Assembly (NCBI RefSeq): GCF_016899955.1
Contig: NZ_JACJJL010000001.1
Coordinates: 124,001-188,000 of the forward strand
Origin: Marseilla massiliensis
GTDB taxonomy: Bacteria > Bacteroidota > Bacteroidia > Bacteroidales > Bacteroidaceae
Reading direction: 5' to 3'
Length of the DNA stretch: 64,000 nt
Below, one piece after another: positions 1-8,970 of this stretch (positions within the stretch are counted from its first letter, which is position 1; each line of letters opens with the position of its first letter). A program made the translations under genes and the position numbers. The notes under the pieces are model-generated. The model saw nothing but the letters and a program-made list of their open reading frames with translations, did not search any database and was not told where the DNA came from.

Positions 1-989
1 AGAAAAAGCTCAACGAGGGCGACGACGAGCTGCTGGCGCTGGGCATTGCCGAGATGCGCGAACGCTACCACAGCACGTCGAAAGAGATAATTCTGCCGTT
101 TGAAATAGACCTTTCGCTCGAAGGCATAACGCTCACCGTGCCGCAGAGGGGCGACAAGAAGACGCTGCTCGACCTGTCGGTGATGAACTGCAAGCAGTAT
201 CGGTTTGACCGCCTGAAGCAGGCCGAGAAGCTCAACCCCGAGCAAAAGGCCGTGAGGCTGATGAAGGAGATACAGGAAGCCCTGCACCTGCCGAAGATGC
301 CGTACCAGATTGAGTGTTTCGACAACTCTAACATATCGGGCACCGACGCCGTGGCCGCATGCGTGGTGTTCAAGAAGATGAAACCGAGCAAAAAAGACTA
401 CCGAAAGTACAACATCAAGACGGTGACGGGCCCCGACGACTATGCCTCGATGAAGGAAGTGGTGCGCCGGCGCTACACGCGACTCGTCGAAGAGCAGCAA
501 CCCCTGCCCGACCTCATCATCACCGACGGCGGACGGGGCCAGATGGAGGTGGTGCGCGAGGTGGTGGAAGACGAGCTGCGGCTGGCCATACCCATAGCCG
601 GACTGGCCAAGGACGACCGCCACCGCACCAACGAACTGCTCTACGGCTTCCCGCCAGTGGTGGTGGGCATGAAGACGGACAGCGAACTGTTCCGACTGCT
701 CACGCAGATACAGGACGAGGTGCACCGCTTTGCCATCACCTTCCACCGCGACAAGCGCTCAAAGCACGCCCTGCACTCCGAGCTCGACGACATTGCCGGC
801 ATAGGCCCGAAGACGCGCGACACCCTGCTGGCGGGCCTGAAGAGCGTGAAACGCATCAGGGAAGCCGACATGGCAACGCTCGCGGCCGTTGTTGGCCCGG
901 CCAAGGCGGCGGCCGTGCATGCCCATTTTCACCCTGCCGACGCGGCCGCCGACGCCGACACCACGACGCCAGGCACACCGAGGCAATAG
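1..989 (+). CDS. uvrC: UvrABC system protein C, C-terminal part (5' end outside window)
   Basis: UvrC makes the dual incisions around a lesion in nucleotide excision repair, together with UvrA and UvrB. The frame is open from base 3, giving about 328 residues, so the N-terminal GIY-YIG nuclease and UvrB-binding parts lie upstream of the window. The visible part carries the RNase H-like UvrC endonuclease core, with IECFDNSNISGTDAVA and LPDLIITDGGRGQ as diagnostic motifs. A helix-hairpin-helix region (DDIAGIGPKTRDTLL) follows, then an Ala/Asp/His-rich tail. The identity is very secure; only the start is missing. Confidence 0.96.
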   Translation, partial: KKLNEGDDELLALGIAEMRERYHSTSKEIILPFEIDLSLEGITLTVPQRGDKKTLLDLSVMNCKQYRFDRLKQAEKLNPEQKAVRLMKEIQEALHLPKMPYQIECFDNSNISGTDAVAACVVFKKMKPSKKDYRKYNIKTVTGPDDYASMKEVVRRRYTRLVEEQQPLPDLIITDGGRGQMEVVREVVEDELRLAIPIAGLAKDDRHRTNELLYGFPPVVVGMKTDSELFRLLTQIQDEVHRFAITFHRDKRSKHALHSELDDIAGIGPKTRDTLLAGLKSVKRIREADMATLAAVVGPAKAAAVHAHFHPADAAADADTTTPGTPRQ

Positions 990-1054
990 GCCCGCCACGC
1001 GCTGCCGCAAGGCCGTTCACGCACAGCTGCAACTTCCATCATGCCCATAATATG

Positions 1055-1510
1055 GCTCACTGGATAAATCCAGGGGGGCTTTAGGAGTTAAGAAGTTAGG
1101 AAGTTAAGGAGTTAAGACAATAGTTTTTCTTGCTATATTTGGAGTTATATGAAGTCAGGGGAGTTATATGGAGTTAGAGGACAATAGTTTAGTGTATATT
1201 TAGGAGTTAAGGAGTTAGGGGAGTAAAGGAGTTAAGACAATAGTTATGGAAACGTGGGTGCTTTGGGAGCATGGTTGCAGGAAGGCAGTCTGCGCTATTG
1301 TCCTCTAACTCCATATAACTCCATAAGTATAGCAAGAAAAGCTATTGTCTTAACTCCTTTACTCCCCTAACTCCTTAACTCCAAAATATATCCAAACTAT
1401 TGTCTGTACTCCTGAACTACTGTACTCCTGAACTCCCAAGAATATGAAAACAATTGTCTTAACTACTTAACTCCCTGTACGCTTAAGCCCCCTATGTTTA
1501 TCGGGTGTCA
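1055..1510 (+). repeat. GGAGTTA repeat element, copy 1
   Basis: This 456-bp non-coding element begins GCTCACTGGATAAATCCAGG and ends CCCTATGTTTATCGGGTGTC; the ends are imperfect inverted repeats sharing GATAAA followed by a G-run and CTT. The left half is full of GGAGTTA words, the right half of TAACTCC words, with GACAATAG/CTATTGTC between them, so much of it can fold on itself. A unique core of about 60 bp (1248-1300) reads GGAAACGTGGGTG...GGCAGTCTG. The same ends and core recur at 8653-8970 (inverted) and 14271-14752. The flanks cataatat (1046-1053) and cataacat (1512-1519) may be a decayed target duplication. Confidence 0.8.
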
Positions 1511-1849
1511 GCATAACATCCTGGCACACAATTAGTTGCACGTTAGTACACTCTTTATCCAATACAATCCGCACGAATAGGTTGCGTGCAACGCTCTCAG
1601 AACCGCACGATTGCTTCACGTGAAACATGCCGTTTTGCACTGTCAAACAGGCCATACCGCGCATCAGAACGGCCCTCGTTGCCGGGCCAAACGGCAAAGA
1701 TGCCGCCACGCTTGCTTATCCTGCGCGCAATGAGCGCAACGGACGCTCCACTCCACCGGGCCGGCCAGAGACCAAAAACAGTCGGCAATATTTTGTGATT
1801 CGACCGAAAAACATTATCTTTGCATAGCAAAAGCCACACAAACAAAATT
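1511..1849. other. Intergenic stretch with AAACGGCC-type palindromic sequence
   Basis: No gene is supported here. Positions 1618-1700 hold partial inverted words such as TGCCGTTTTGCA, CAAACAGGCC and GGGCCAAACGGCA, related to the palindromes found in other gaps. The rest shows nothing recognisable apart from the dtd promoter. Confidence 0.5.
1815..1822 (+). promoter_or_regulatory. Bacteroidota -7 box (TATCTTTG) upstream of dtd
   Basis: TATCTTTG matches TAnnTTTG and lies 27 nt before the dtd start, giving a leader of about 20 nt. It also argues against starting dtd at the upstream ATG at 1820, which lies inside the box. Confidence 0.7.
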
Positions 1850-2302
1850 ATGAGGACAGTGATACAGCGCGTGAGCCGCGCATCGGTGACAATAGACGGC
1901 AAGGTGAAGTCGGCCATAGGCCCGGGCTTCGTGGTGCTGCTCGGCGTATGCCACGACGACACTGAGGAAGACGCCGAGTGGCTGGTAAGGAAGATTGCGG
2001 CGCTGAGGGTGTTCGACGATGCCGACGGCGTGATGAACCTGCCCATAACCGAGACTGGCGGCGAGGTGATGGTGGTGAGCCAGTTTACGCTCATGGCGTC
2101 GTACAAAAAGGGCAACCGCCCCTCGTGGATACGCGCCGCCGGCCACGACATAGCCATACCGCTCTACCAACGCTTCTGCGCCCTCATGGCCGAGGCCACG
2201 GGGCGGCCGGTGGCCACGGGTGAGTTTGGCGCCGATATGAAGGTGGAGCTTGTAAACGACGGGCCAGTAACCATCTGCATGGACACCAAGAACAAGGAGT
2301 GA
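1850..2302 (+). CDS. dtd: D-aminoacyl-tRNA deacylase
   Basis: DTD hydrolyses D-amino acids mischarged onto tRNA. The 150-residue length is the family norm. The N-terminus MRTVIQRVSRASVTIDG, the catalytic SQFTL motif (about residue 77) and the C-terminal NDGPVT (about 137), which supplies the chirality-selecting Gly-cis-Pro, are all present. I chose the ATG at 1850 because it matches the family N-terminus and lies downstream of the -7 box; the in-frame ATG at 1820 would add ten unlikely residues. It is the first gene of a probable dtd / MazG-like / deoC / GNAT run. A housekeeping translation-quality role is expected. Confidence 0.96.
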   Translation: MRTVIQRVSRASVTIDGKVKSAIGPGFVVLLGVCHDDTEEDAEWLVRKIAALRVFDDADGVMNLPITETGGEVMVVSQFTLMASYKKGNRPSWIRAAGHDIAIPLYQRFCALMAEATGRPVATGEFGADMKVELVNDGPVTICMDTKNKE

Positions 2303-2341
2303 CGGCAGCTCTGTCGACAACAGGCTAAAGCGAGACGACAC

Positions 2342-2680
2342 ATGGAAGAGCTGACAATAAGACAGGCCCAACAGGCCGTCGACGAATGGATACGCACCTA
2401 CGGCGTGCGCTATTTCTCGGAACTGACCAACATGGCCGTGCTCACCGAGGAAGTGGGCGAACTGGCCCGCGTCATTGCGCGCACCTACGGCGACCAGAGT
2501 TTCAAGGCCGGCGAGCCCCACAACCTGGGCGACGAGATGGCCGACGTGCTCTGGGTGTTGCTCTGCCTGGCCAACCAGACGGGCGTAGACCTTACCGAGG
2601 AGCTGCGCAAGAACATTGCAAAGAAAACAGAAAGAGACAAAGACAGGCATAAAAACAACGAAAAACTGACCAAGCAATGA
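2342..2680 (+). CDS. MazG-like nucleotide pyrophosphohydrolase
   Basis: A 112-residue single-domain protein of the all-alpha NTP pyrophosphohydrolase (MazG-like) superfamily. These enzymes cleave nucleoside triphosphates to monophosphate plus pyrophosphate, often to clear damaged nucleotides. The metal-binding pattern is visible as EEVGELARV (about residues 36-44) followed by GDEMADVLWVLL (about 63-74). The C-terminus is Lys/Asn-rich. It starts 39 nt after dtd, and its stop overlaps the deoC start as ATGA at 2677-2680, so translation of the two is probably coupled. The substrate cannot be read from sequence. Confidence 0.88.
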   Translation: MEELTIRQAQQAVDEWIRTYGVRYFSELTNMAVLTEEVGELARVIARTYGDQSFKAGEPHNLGDEMADVLWVLLCLANQTGVDLTEELRKNIAKKTERDKDRHKNNEKLTKQ

Positions 2681-3615
2681 CTGATTCAATACACAACGAA
2701 CACGGCCACAGCCACCACGGCGAGGCCCCGAAGAAAAGCAAATACGAAGAGGCACTCGACAAATACAACCTCGACATCGACGACAACGCGGTGAAAGAAG
2801 AGGTGAAAAAGCTCATCGCCGAGAAGGTTCACGAGAACGACACGCCCGAGGTGAAGCGCTTCCTGATGGGCAGCATCGAGCTGACCACGCTCAAGACCAC
2901 CGACTCCGAGGAAAGCGTGCTGGCCTTCACCGAGCGCGTCAACCAGTTTGACGACGCCTACCCCGACCTGCCCCACGTGGCCACCATCTGCGTATATCCA
3001 TGCTTTGCCGAGACCGTGAGCCAGGCGCTCGAGGTAGACGGCGTAGAGATAGCCTGCGTGTCGGGCAGCTTCCCGTCGTCGCAGACATTCCCCGAGGTGA
3101 AGGTTGCCGAGACGGCGCTGGCCATCAAGGACGGCGCAACCGAGATTGACATCGTGATGCCAGTGGGCAAGTTCCTCAGCGGCGACTACGAGGGAGTGAG
3201 CGACGAGATAGGCGAGCTCAAGGCAGTGTGCGGCGACAAGAAGATGAAAGTGATTCTCGAGACTGGCTGCCTGAAGACGGCGGCCAACATCAAGCGCGCC
3301 TCGCTGCTGGCGATGTATGCCGGAGCCGACTACATAAAGACGTCGACAGGCAAGCTCGAGCCCGCCGCCACGCCCGAAGCAGCCTACGTGATGTGCCAGG
3401 CCATCAGGGAATACTACGAAGAAACGGGCATACAGATAGGTTTTAAGCCCGCTGGCGGCATCAATTCGGTCATGGATGCACTTATATACTACACCATCGT
3501 AAAAGAGCTCCTGGGCGAAAAATGGCTCACCAACCAGTGGTTCCGCCTCGGCACGAGCCGCCTGGCCAACATGCTGCTGAGCGAGATAGTGGGCCAGGAA
3601 ACAAAATTCTTCTAA
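2677..3615 (+). CDS. deoC: Deoxyribose-phosphate aldolase with His-rich N-terminal extension
   Basis: DERA reversibly cleaves 2-deoxyribose-5-phosphate to glyceraldehyde-3-phosphate and acetaldehyde in deoxynucleoside catabolism. The TIM-barrel signatures are clear: VCVYP-like ATICVYPCF, EIDIVMPVGKF, and the Schiff-base lysine in ADYIKTSTGK. At 312 residues it is longer than the common form of about 220-260. The extra N-terminal part begins MTDSIHNEHGHSHHGEAPKK, a His-rich stretch that could bind metal or be a flexible tail. It overlaps the preceding gene by 4 nt (ATGA). The gap to the next gene is 135 nt. Confidence 0.95.
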   Translation: MTDSIHNEHGHSHHGEAPKKSKYEEALDKYNLDIDDNAVKEEVKKLIAEKVHENDTPEVKRFLMGSIELTTLKTTDSEESVLAFTERVNQFDDAYPDLPHVATICVYPCFAETVSQALEVDGVEIACVSGSFPSSQTFPEVKVAETALAIKDGATEIDIVMPVGKFLSGDYEGVSDEIGELKAVCGDKKMKVILETGCLKTAANIKRASLLAMYAGADYIKTSTGKLEPAATPEAAYVMCQAIREYYEETGIQIGFKPAGGINSVMDALIYYTIVKELLGEKWLTNQWFRLGTSRLANMLLSEIVGQETKFF

Positions 3616-3750
3616 TCACGGGGTGGGCTGCAGCTGCCGGCAAGGGCACACTGCGGCCGCCGACACCCATGCCGCCCACATGCCCCGGTGCACGAAAACG
3701 GCCCGGGCAGCGGGTTTGCGGCACGTGCCCCACCCCACAGGCATCCTACG

Positions 3751-4401
3751 ATGAACGGCAAGATAGCTCTAAGGACTGAGCTCAGCAGCGACTACCGGGC
3801 CACGGAAAACACCGTGCGCGAGGCATTCTGGAATGTCTACGCGCCCGGAGCGGCCGAGCATTACCTGCTGCACTGCCTGCGCAAAAGCCCCGACTACATG
3901 CCACGGCTGGCCACGGTGGCCGTATGCGGAGACACGGTGGTGGGCGCCATAGCCTGCGCGGCTGGAAGCATACGCACCGACGCGGGCCGCACGCTTGGTG
4001 TGGTCACCGTAGGGCCCTTGGGCGTATTGCCCGACTGGCAGCGCCGCGGCATAGGCCGGATGCTGCTCGACCGCACGGCTGCCTTGGCTGCCATGCAGGG
4101 GCACCCGGCCCTGGTGTTGTGCGGCGACCCCGCCTACTACTCGCACCGGGGCTTTGTCAGCGCTGAGACTTACGGCATACGCACGGCTGACGACATGTTT
4201 TTCGACGCGCTGCAATTGCGCGAACTGTCGCCCGGCGCGCTGAAAGGCTGCGCCGGCACTTACCACGAGAGCCCGGGCTACGCCTTCGACGAGTCTGGCG
4301 TGGCGGCCTTCGACGCGTCCTTCCCGCCCAAGTTGAAGGTTGAAGGCACCCCTACCCAACTGAGGTTCAAGCAGATGCTCACCACCATGAGGCCGCGCTG
4401 A
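3751..4401 (+). CDS. GNAT family N-acetyltransferase (YhbS-like)
   Basis: A 216-residue Gcn5-related acetyltransferase that should move an acetyl group from acetyl-CoA to an unknown amine. The acetyl-CoA binding signature is VGPLGVLPDWQRRGIGRMLL (R/QxxGxG/A-type loop QRRGIG). It is followed by LVLCGDPAYYSHRGF, the usual strand 5/helix 4 region of YhbS-like members. I start at MNGKIALRT (3751); the in-frame ATG at 3688 would add a Pro/Gly-rich stretch with no family match. Its strand and position suggest it ends the dtd-deoC run. The substrate is unknown. Confidence 0.85.
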   Translation: MNGKIALRTELSSDYRATENTVREAFWNVYAPGAAEHYLLHCLRKSPDYMPRLATVAVCGDTVVGAIACAAGSIRTDAGRTLGVVTVGPLGVLPDWQRRGIGRMLLDRTAALAAMQGHPALVLCGDPAYYSHRGFVSAETYGIRTADDMFFDALQLRELSPGALKGCAGTYHESPGYAFDESGVAAFDASFPPKLKVEGTPTQLRFKQMLTTMRPR

Positions 4402-4482
4402 CAGGCTGCGGCAGCAGCCGCCATGCACCTCGACGGGGCTTCCGGCACAGCCGCACCGATGTCACGAAGCTTGTGGATAAAC

Positions 4483-4510
4483 AAAAAAGGCGCACTATTT
4501 TGTGCGCCTT
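4483..4510 (-). terminator. Intrinsic terminator of the polyprenyl synthase gene
   Basis: On the minus strand AAGGCGCAC / GTGCGCCTT (9-bp arms at 4487-4495 and 4502-4510) is followed by a run of six T. The stem overlaps the stop codon and last few codons of the gene, a compact arrangement. Confidence 0.75.
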
Positions 4511-5472
4511 ATTACGAAGTCTACGTATGCCGTGAGTGCATCGCCTATCTCTCTGTCGCCCACCGAGCCGCGTATGAACGCATCACACTGCATGCGCAGC
4601 TCGTCCATACGCCTCTGGGCATACTCAATGCCGCCGTTTTTCTTGGTAAAATCCACTAAAACGGCGATTTCATCGGCAGTCACCGTGCCCTCCTTCACCT
4701 TGCGGGCCAGGGCAAACATGGCCTCGTCGCCCACGGTGTTCAAGGCATATATCACGGGCAGCGTCAGCTTGCCCTCGGCCATGTCGTTGCCGGTGGGCTT
4801 GCCAATGTCGGCCGACTCGAAGTAGTCGAAAATGTCATCGCGTATCTGGAATATCATGCCGAGGTTGCAGCCAAACTCCTTGGCCGCCACGATGTCTGCC
4901 TCGGCTGCACCGGCCGAGAGCGCCCCAATGGCGCAGCAAGCCTCGAACAGGGCAGCCGTTTTCTGCCTAATCACCTGATAATAAACGTCTTCCGAGATGC
5001 CTTGGCTGCGTATGTTCGACAGCTGCAGAATCTCGCCACTGGCCAGCGTGCGCCCCAGTTCGGCCAGATACTGCACTATTTGCTTGTTGCCGGTGTATGC
5101 CACGTGGAGCAGCGCCGTCGACAGCAGGTAGTCGCCCACAAGCACAGCCACCTTGTTGTTGTAAGTGGCATTGAGAGATGCCTGCCCCCTGCGCTCACCA
5201 CTCTCGTCGACCACGTCGTCGTGCACGAGGCTGGCGGTGTGCAACAGCTCGAGGCCCACGGCGGCATTGAGCGTAGAGTCGGTCACGGCGCCGTAGTTGC
5301 GGGCCATGAGCAGTATGAGCATAGGGCGCATGCGCTTGCCGGTCTTCTGCCTTATATGGGCCAGAGCCTGCGAGAGCATGCCGTCTGTATGCGACAAAGA
5401 GTGGTCGAAAAGAGCGTTGAAATCGCCCAAATCACCCTCAATCGGCTTTCTAATCAGCGATAAATAGTCCAT
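4495..5472 (-). CDS. Polyprenyl diphosphate synthase (long-chain trans type)
   Basis: A 325-residue trans-isoprenyl diphosphate synthase that elongates allylic diphosphates with isopentenyl diphosphate, probably to the side chain of menaquinone. The first Asp-rich motif is LVHDDVVDESGERRG and the second is FQIRDDIFDYF; both bind the Mg-diphosphate. GKRMRPML near residue 45 is the usual substrate-binding loop. Length and absence of bulky residues right before DDVVD suggest a long-chain (IspB-like) rather than farnesyl enzyme, but chain length is inference. It is divergent from polA; its stop lies inside its own terminator stem. Confidence 0.92.
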   Translation of the reverse strand: MDYLSLIRKPIEGDLGDFNALFDHSLSHTDGMLSQALAHIRQKTGKRMRPMLILLMARNYGAVTDSTLNAAVGLELLHTASLVHDDVVDESGERRGQASLNATYNNKVAVLVGDYLLSTALLHVAYTGNKQIVQYLAELGRTLASGEILQLSNIRSQGISEDVYYQVIRQKTAALFEACCAIGALSAGAAEADIVAAKEFGCNLGMIFQIRDDIFDYFESADIGKPTGNDMAEGKLTLPVIYALNTVGDEAMFALARKVKEGTVTADEIAVLVDFTKKNGGIEYAQRRMDELRMQCDAFIRGSVGDREIGDALTAYVDFVIRRTK

Positions 5473-5488
5473 CCTCTGAAATTTGATA

Positions 5489-5496
5489 CAAAATTA
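5489..5496 (-). promoter_or_regulatory. -7 box (TAATTTTG, minus strand) of the polyprenyl synthase gene
   Basis: CAAAATTA on the + strand reads TAATTTTG on the minus strand, 16 nt before the start at 5472. Confidence 0.6.
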
Positions 5497-5520
5497 GTGA
5501 AATTATCGGGATATAGGAAT

Positions 5521-5528
5521 TATTTTTG
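5521..5528 (+). promoter_or_regulatory. -7 box (TATTTTTG) of polA
   Basis: TATTTTTG matches TAnnTTTG and lies 29 nt before the polA ATG. It sits back-to-back with the divergent promoter at 5489-5496. Confidence 0.6.
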
Positions 5529-5557
5529 TAATTTTACGCTGAAAAAACCAAAGAAAA

Positions 5558-8326
5558 ATGGATAAACTCTTCCTTTTAGACGCATACGCGCTGATATACC
5601 GTTCATATTATGCCTTCATCAAGAGCCCCCGCATCAACTCGAAGGGCCTGAACACGTCGGCAATAATGGGATTTGTCAATACGCTCAACGAAGTTCTGGC
5701 CAAAGAGAGGCCCACGCACATTGGCGTGGCCTTCGACCCTGCCGGGCCAACCTTCCGCCATGAGGCCTTCCCCGAGTACAAGGCGCAGCGCGAGGCCACG
5801 CCCGAAGACATCAAGAAGGCCGTGCCAATAATAAAAGACATACTCCGGGCGATGAGGATACCCATACTCGAAGCCCCCGGCTATGAGGCCGACGACGTGA
5901 TAGGCACGCTGGCCACCAAGGCCGCCGAGGCCGGGGTAGACACATACATGCTCACTCCCGACAAAGACTACGCCCAGCTTGTGGGCGACAGGGTGAGCAT
6001 GTACCGGCCCAGGCACGGCGACGCGGGCTACGAGGTGATGGGCCCCAAGGAGGTGGAGGCCAAATACGGACTGTCGGCACCGTCGGAAGTGATCGACCTG
6101 CTCGGCCTCATGGGCGACACGGCCGACAACATACCGGGCTGCCCCGGCGTCGGCGAGAAGACGGCGGCAAAGCTGATAGCCGAGTTCGGCACAGTGGAGA
6201 ACCTGTTGGCCAACACCGACAGGCTGAAGGGCGCGCTGAAAAAGAAAGTGGAGGACAACGCCAAGCAAATTGAGTTTTCAAAGTTTCTGGCAACCATCAA
6301 GACCGACGTGCCGATAGAGCTCAACCTCGACGAACTGCGCACCGAACAGCCCGACGAGGAAAAACTGCTGAAACTCTACGACGAACTGGAGTTTAAGACG
6401 CTCGCAAACCGCATCATTAAAAAAACTGAAAACAAGCAAAAAAACGACAATCAGCAGCTTTCTCTCTTTGAAGAATTTACGCCCGACGGTGAAGAAAGCC
6501 AAAAAAACGCCAGCTACGACAGCATTAAAACAGTGGCACACGACTATAAACTCGTTGACAATCTGGATGATATGGTCGCCATTCGTGACTTTTTCATGAC
6601 AAAAGAAGCCGTCAGCCTGGACACGGAAACCACTTCTACGCAAGCCATCGAGGCCGAACTGGTGGGGTTGAGCTTCGCAGTAGAGGAACACAAGGCTTAT
6701 TATGTGCCTGTGCCGGCGGAACGTGAACAAGCCCAAACAATTGTTAACATATTTAAACCACTATACGAGCACCCGAAAATACTGAAGATAGGGCAAAACA
6801 TTAAGTACGACCTGGAGGTGCTGGCAGCCTACGGGGTGAAGCTGGCCGGCCCCATGTTCGACACCATGATAGCCCACTACCTCATCCAGCCCGAGCTCAG
6901 GCACAACATGGACTTCATGGCCGAGGTCTACCTGCACTACCGCACCATACACATCGACGAACTGATTGGCCCGAAGGGAAAGAAGCAACTGTCGATGCGC
7001 GACCTCGCCCCGGAGCAGGTGTATGAGTATGCCGCCGAAGACGCCGACGTGACCCTGATGCTGAAAAACAAGCTCGAGCCCGAGCTGGGGCGCATAGGGG
7101 CGGCGTCGCTTTTTGCCGACATAGAGATGCCGCTGATGCCAGTGCTGGCCTCGATGGAGCTCGGCGGCGTGAGGATAGACACGGAATCGCTGGCCGAAAC
7201 GTCAAACATTCTTACCAAGCGAATGAACGACCTCGAGCTGCGCATACACAGCCTGGCGGGCCGCGAGTTCAACGTGTCGTCGCCAAAGCAGGTGGGCGAG
7301 GTGCTCTTCGACGAGATGAAGATAACCGACAAGCCCAAGAAGACCAAGACAGGCCAGTATGTGACGAGCGAAGAGGTGCTGCAGACGCTGCGCGGCAAGC
7401 ACGAGATTGTGGCCGACATATTGGAACACAGGGGTTTGAAAAAACTGCTCGGTACCTACGTCGATGCCCTGCCCAAGCTCATCAACCCCCGCACGGGCCA
7501 CATACATACGTCGTTCAACCAGACCGTCACGGCCACCGGCCGCCTGTCGTCGAGCGACCCCAACCTGCAGAACATACCCGTCAGGGGCGAAGACGGCAAG
7601 GAGATACGCCGCGCCTTTGTGCCAGAGCCAGGCTGTCTATTTTTTTCAGCAGACTACAGTCAGATAGAACTGCGCGTGATGGCCCACCTGAGCGGCGACG
7701 AAAACATGATCGAGGCCTTCCGCGAGGGCCACGACATACATGCAGCCACGGCGGCCAAGATATATAAGGTGGGCATAGACGAGGTGACGCGCGACCAGCG
7801 CACCAAGGCCAAGCGGGCCAACTTCGGCATCATCTACGGCATCACCGTGTTCGGACTGGCCGAGCGGCTCGACATCAGCCGCGACGAGGCGCGCCAGCTC
7901 ATCGACGGATACTTCGAGACATTCCCGCGGGTGCGCGACTACATGGAGCAGGCAAAGGAGCAGGCACGCACGCAGGGCTACGTGGAGACGCTGTTCCACC
8001 GCCGCCGCTACCTGCCCGACATCAACTCGCGCAACGCCACGGTGAGGGGCTTCGCCGAGCGCAACGCCATCAACGCCCCGATACAGGGCACGGCTGCCGA
8101 CATAATCAAGGTGGCCATGATACGCATTGCCGAACGCTTTGCCCGCGAGGGGGTGCGCTCGAAGATGATGCTCCAGGTGCACGACGAACTAAACTTCAGC
8201 GTGCTGCCAGAAGAGAAAGAGGCTGTGGAGCGCATAGTCATAGAGGAGATGCAGGGCGCCTTCGACATGAAAGTGCCGCTCGTGGCCGACTGCGGGTGGG
8301 GCGCCAACTGGCTCGAGGCCCACTGA
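5558..8326 (+). CDS. polA: DNA polymerase I
   Basis: A full-length 922-residue family A polymerase for Okazaki-fragment processing and repair. The 5'-3' exonuclease domain (about 1-290) opens with MDKLFLLDAYALIYRSYYAF and includes YEADDVIGTLA and LMGDTADNIPGCPGVGEKTA. A Lys/Asn-rich, AT-richer linker (about 290-335) joins it to a 3'-5' exonuclease domain that keeps the metal-binding SLDTETTS, so proofreading may be intact. The polymerase domain shows motif A (DYSQIELRVMAHLSGD), motif B (KRANFGIIYGIT) and motif C (MLQVHDELNF). It has its own promoter and appears monocistronic. The low-GC linker stands out from the GC-rich rest and is typical of an unstructured hinge. Confidence 0.98.
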   Translation: MDKLFLLDAYALIYRSYYAFIKSPRINSKGLNTSAIMGFVNTLNEVLAKERPTHIGVAFDPAGPTFRHEAFPEYKAQREATPEDIKKAVPIIKDILRAMRIPILEAPGYEADDVIGTLATKAAEAGVDTYMLTPDKDYAQLVGDRVSMYRPRHGDAGYEVMGPKEVEAKYGLSAPSEVIDLLGLMGDTADNIPGCPGVGEKTAAKLIAEFGTVENLLANTDRLKGALKKKVEDNAKQIEFSKFLATIKTDVPIELNLDELRTEQPDEEKLLKLYDELEFKTLANRIIKKTENKQKNDNQQLSLFEEFTPDGEESQKNASYDSIKTVAHDYKLVDNLDDMVAIRDFFMTKEAVSLDTETTSTQAIEAELVGLSFAVEEHKAYYVPVPAEREQAQTIVNIFKPLYEHPKILKIGQNIKYDLEVLAAYGVKLAGPMFDTMIAHYLIQPELRHNMDFMAEVYLHYRTIHIDELIGPKGKKQLSMRDLAPEQVYEYAAEDADVTLMLKNKLEPELGRIGAASLFADIEMPLMPVLASMELGGVRIDTESLAETSNILTKRMNDLELRIHSLAGREFNVSSPKQVGEVLFDEMKITDKPKKTKTGQYVTSEEVLQTLRGKHEIVADILEHRGLKKLLGTYVDALPKLINPRTGHIHTSFNQTVTATGRLSSSDPNLQNIPVRGEDGKEIRRAFVPEPGCLFFSADYSQIELRVMAHLSGDENMIEAFREGHDIHAATAAKIYKVGIDEVTRDQRTKAKRANFGIIYGITVFGLAERLDISRDEARQLIDGYFETFPRVRDYMEQAKEQARTQGYVETLFHRRRYLPDINSRNATVRGFAERNAINAPIQGTAADIIKVAMIRIAERFAREGVRSKMMLQVHDELNFSVLPEEKEAVERIVIEEMQGAFDMKVPLVADCGWGANWLEAH

Positions 8327-8404
8327 CCCAGCGCGCCGACCGTCGGCAAGCCTGCCGCCCCACCCTGCCGCACGGCATGGCCAAACGGGGCAGACGACAT
8401 TGCG

Positions 8405-8439
8405 AAACGTGCCGTATCAGAGTGTGATACGGCACGTTT
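8405..8439. terminator. AAACGTGCC-type perfect hairpin after polA
   Basis: AAACGTGCCGTATCA (8405-8419) and its exact reverse complement (8425-8439) enclose a 5-nt loop; the 3' arm ends GTTTT. It could end polA transcription. It also belongs to the family of AAACGGCC-like palindromes scattered through this window, so it may be a repeat rather than a dedicated terminator. Confidence 0.55.
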
Positions 8440-8652
8440 TGCATTGCAAAACGACCAGTACGCCAAGATGCCACGCGCCGCCCAAACGCCACCCTGACAC
8501 AACACGCCACCCCGCCACACCCACATCAGCCATGCCAAGCGACGCACGCTGGACAACAACCCGGACTGCACCACCAGTACCATCTGAAGCCATGGCAGCC
8601 AGCACACAACCATGTTGCAAAACCACACGGCGACAGCGGTAGTTTATATGAG

Positions 8653-8970
8653 GACACCCGATAAACATAGGGGGCTTAAGCCTACAGGGAGTTAAGGAGC
8701 TAAGACAATAGTTTTTCTTGCTATATTTATGGAGTTAAATGAAGTTAGGGGAGTTATGGAGTTAGAGGACAATAGCACAGACTGCCTTACTGCAACACGT
8801 TCCACATGCTCCCAGGGCACCCATGTTTCCAAAACTATTGTCTTAACCCCTTAACTTCCTAACTCCTTGACACCAAAATATATCCTAAACTATTGTCTGT
8901 ACTCCTGAACTACTGTACTCCTGAACTCCTAAAAAAACTCCTAAAAAGCCCCTGGATTTATCCGGTGAGC
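8653..8970 (-). repeat. GGAGTTA repeat element, copy 2, flanked by 9-bp direct repeats
   Basis: The 318-bp element is inverted relative to copy 1: it begins GACACCCGATAAACATAGGG and ends CCTGGATTTATCCGGTGAGC, the reverse complements of copy 1's ends. GGAGTTA words fill the first part, TAACTCC words the second, with the conserved core at 8769-8830. It is bracketed by AGTTTATAT at 8641-8649 and again at 8971-8979, which looks like a target-site duplication and marks it as mobile. It carries no plausible gene. Confidence 0.82.

Noticed and set aside
1055..1510. GTTAGAGG/TAACTCC words as integron attC sites
   Set aside because: Although GTTA/TAAC words recall attC cores, they occur too often, without the R/L box pattern, cassettes or an integrase gene.
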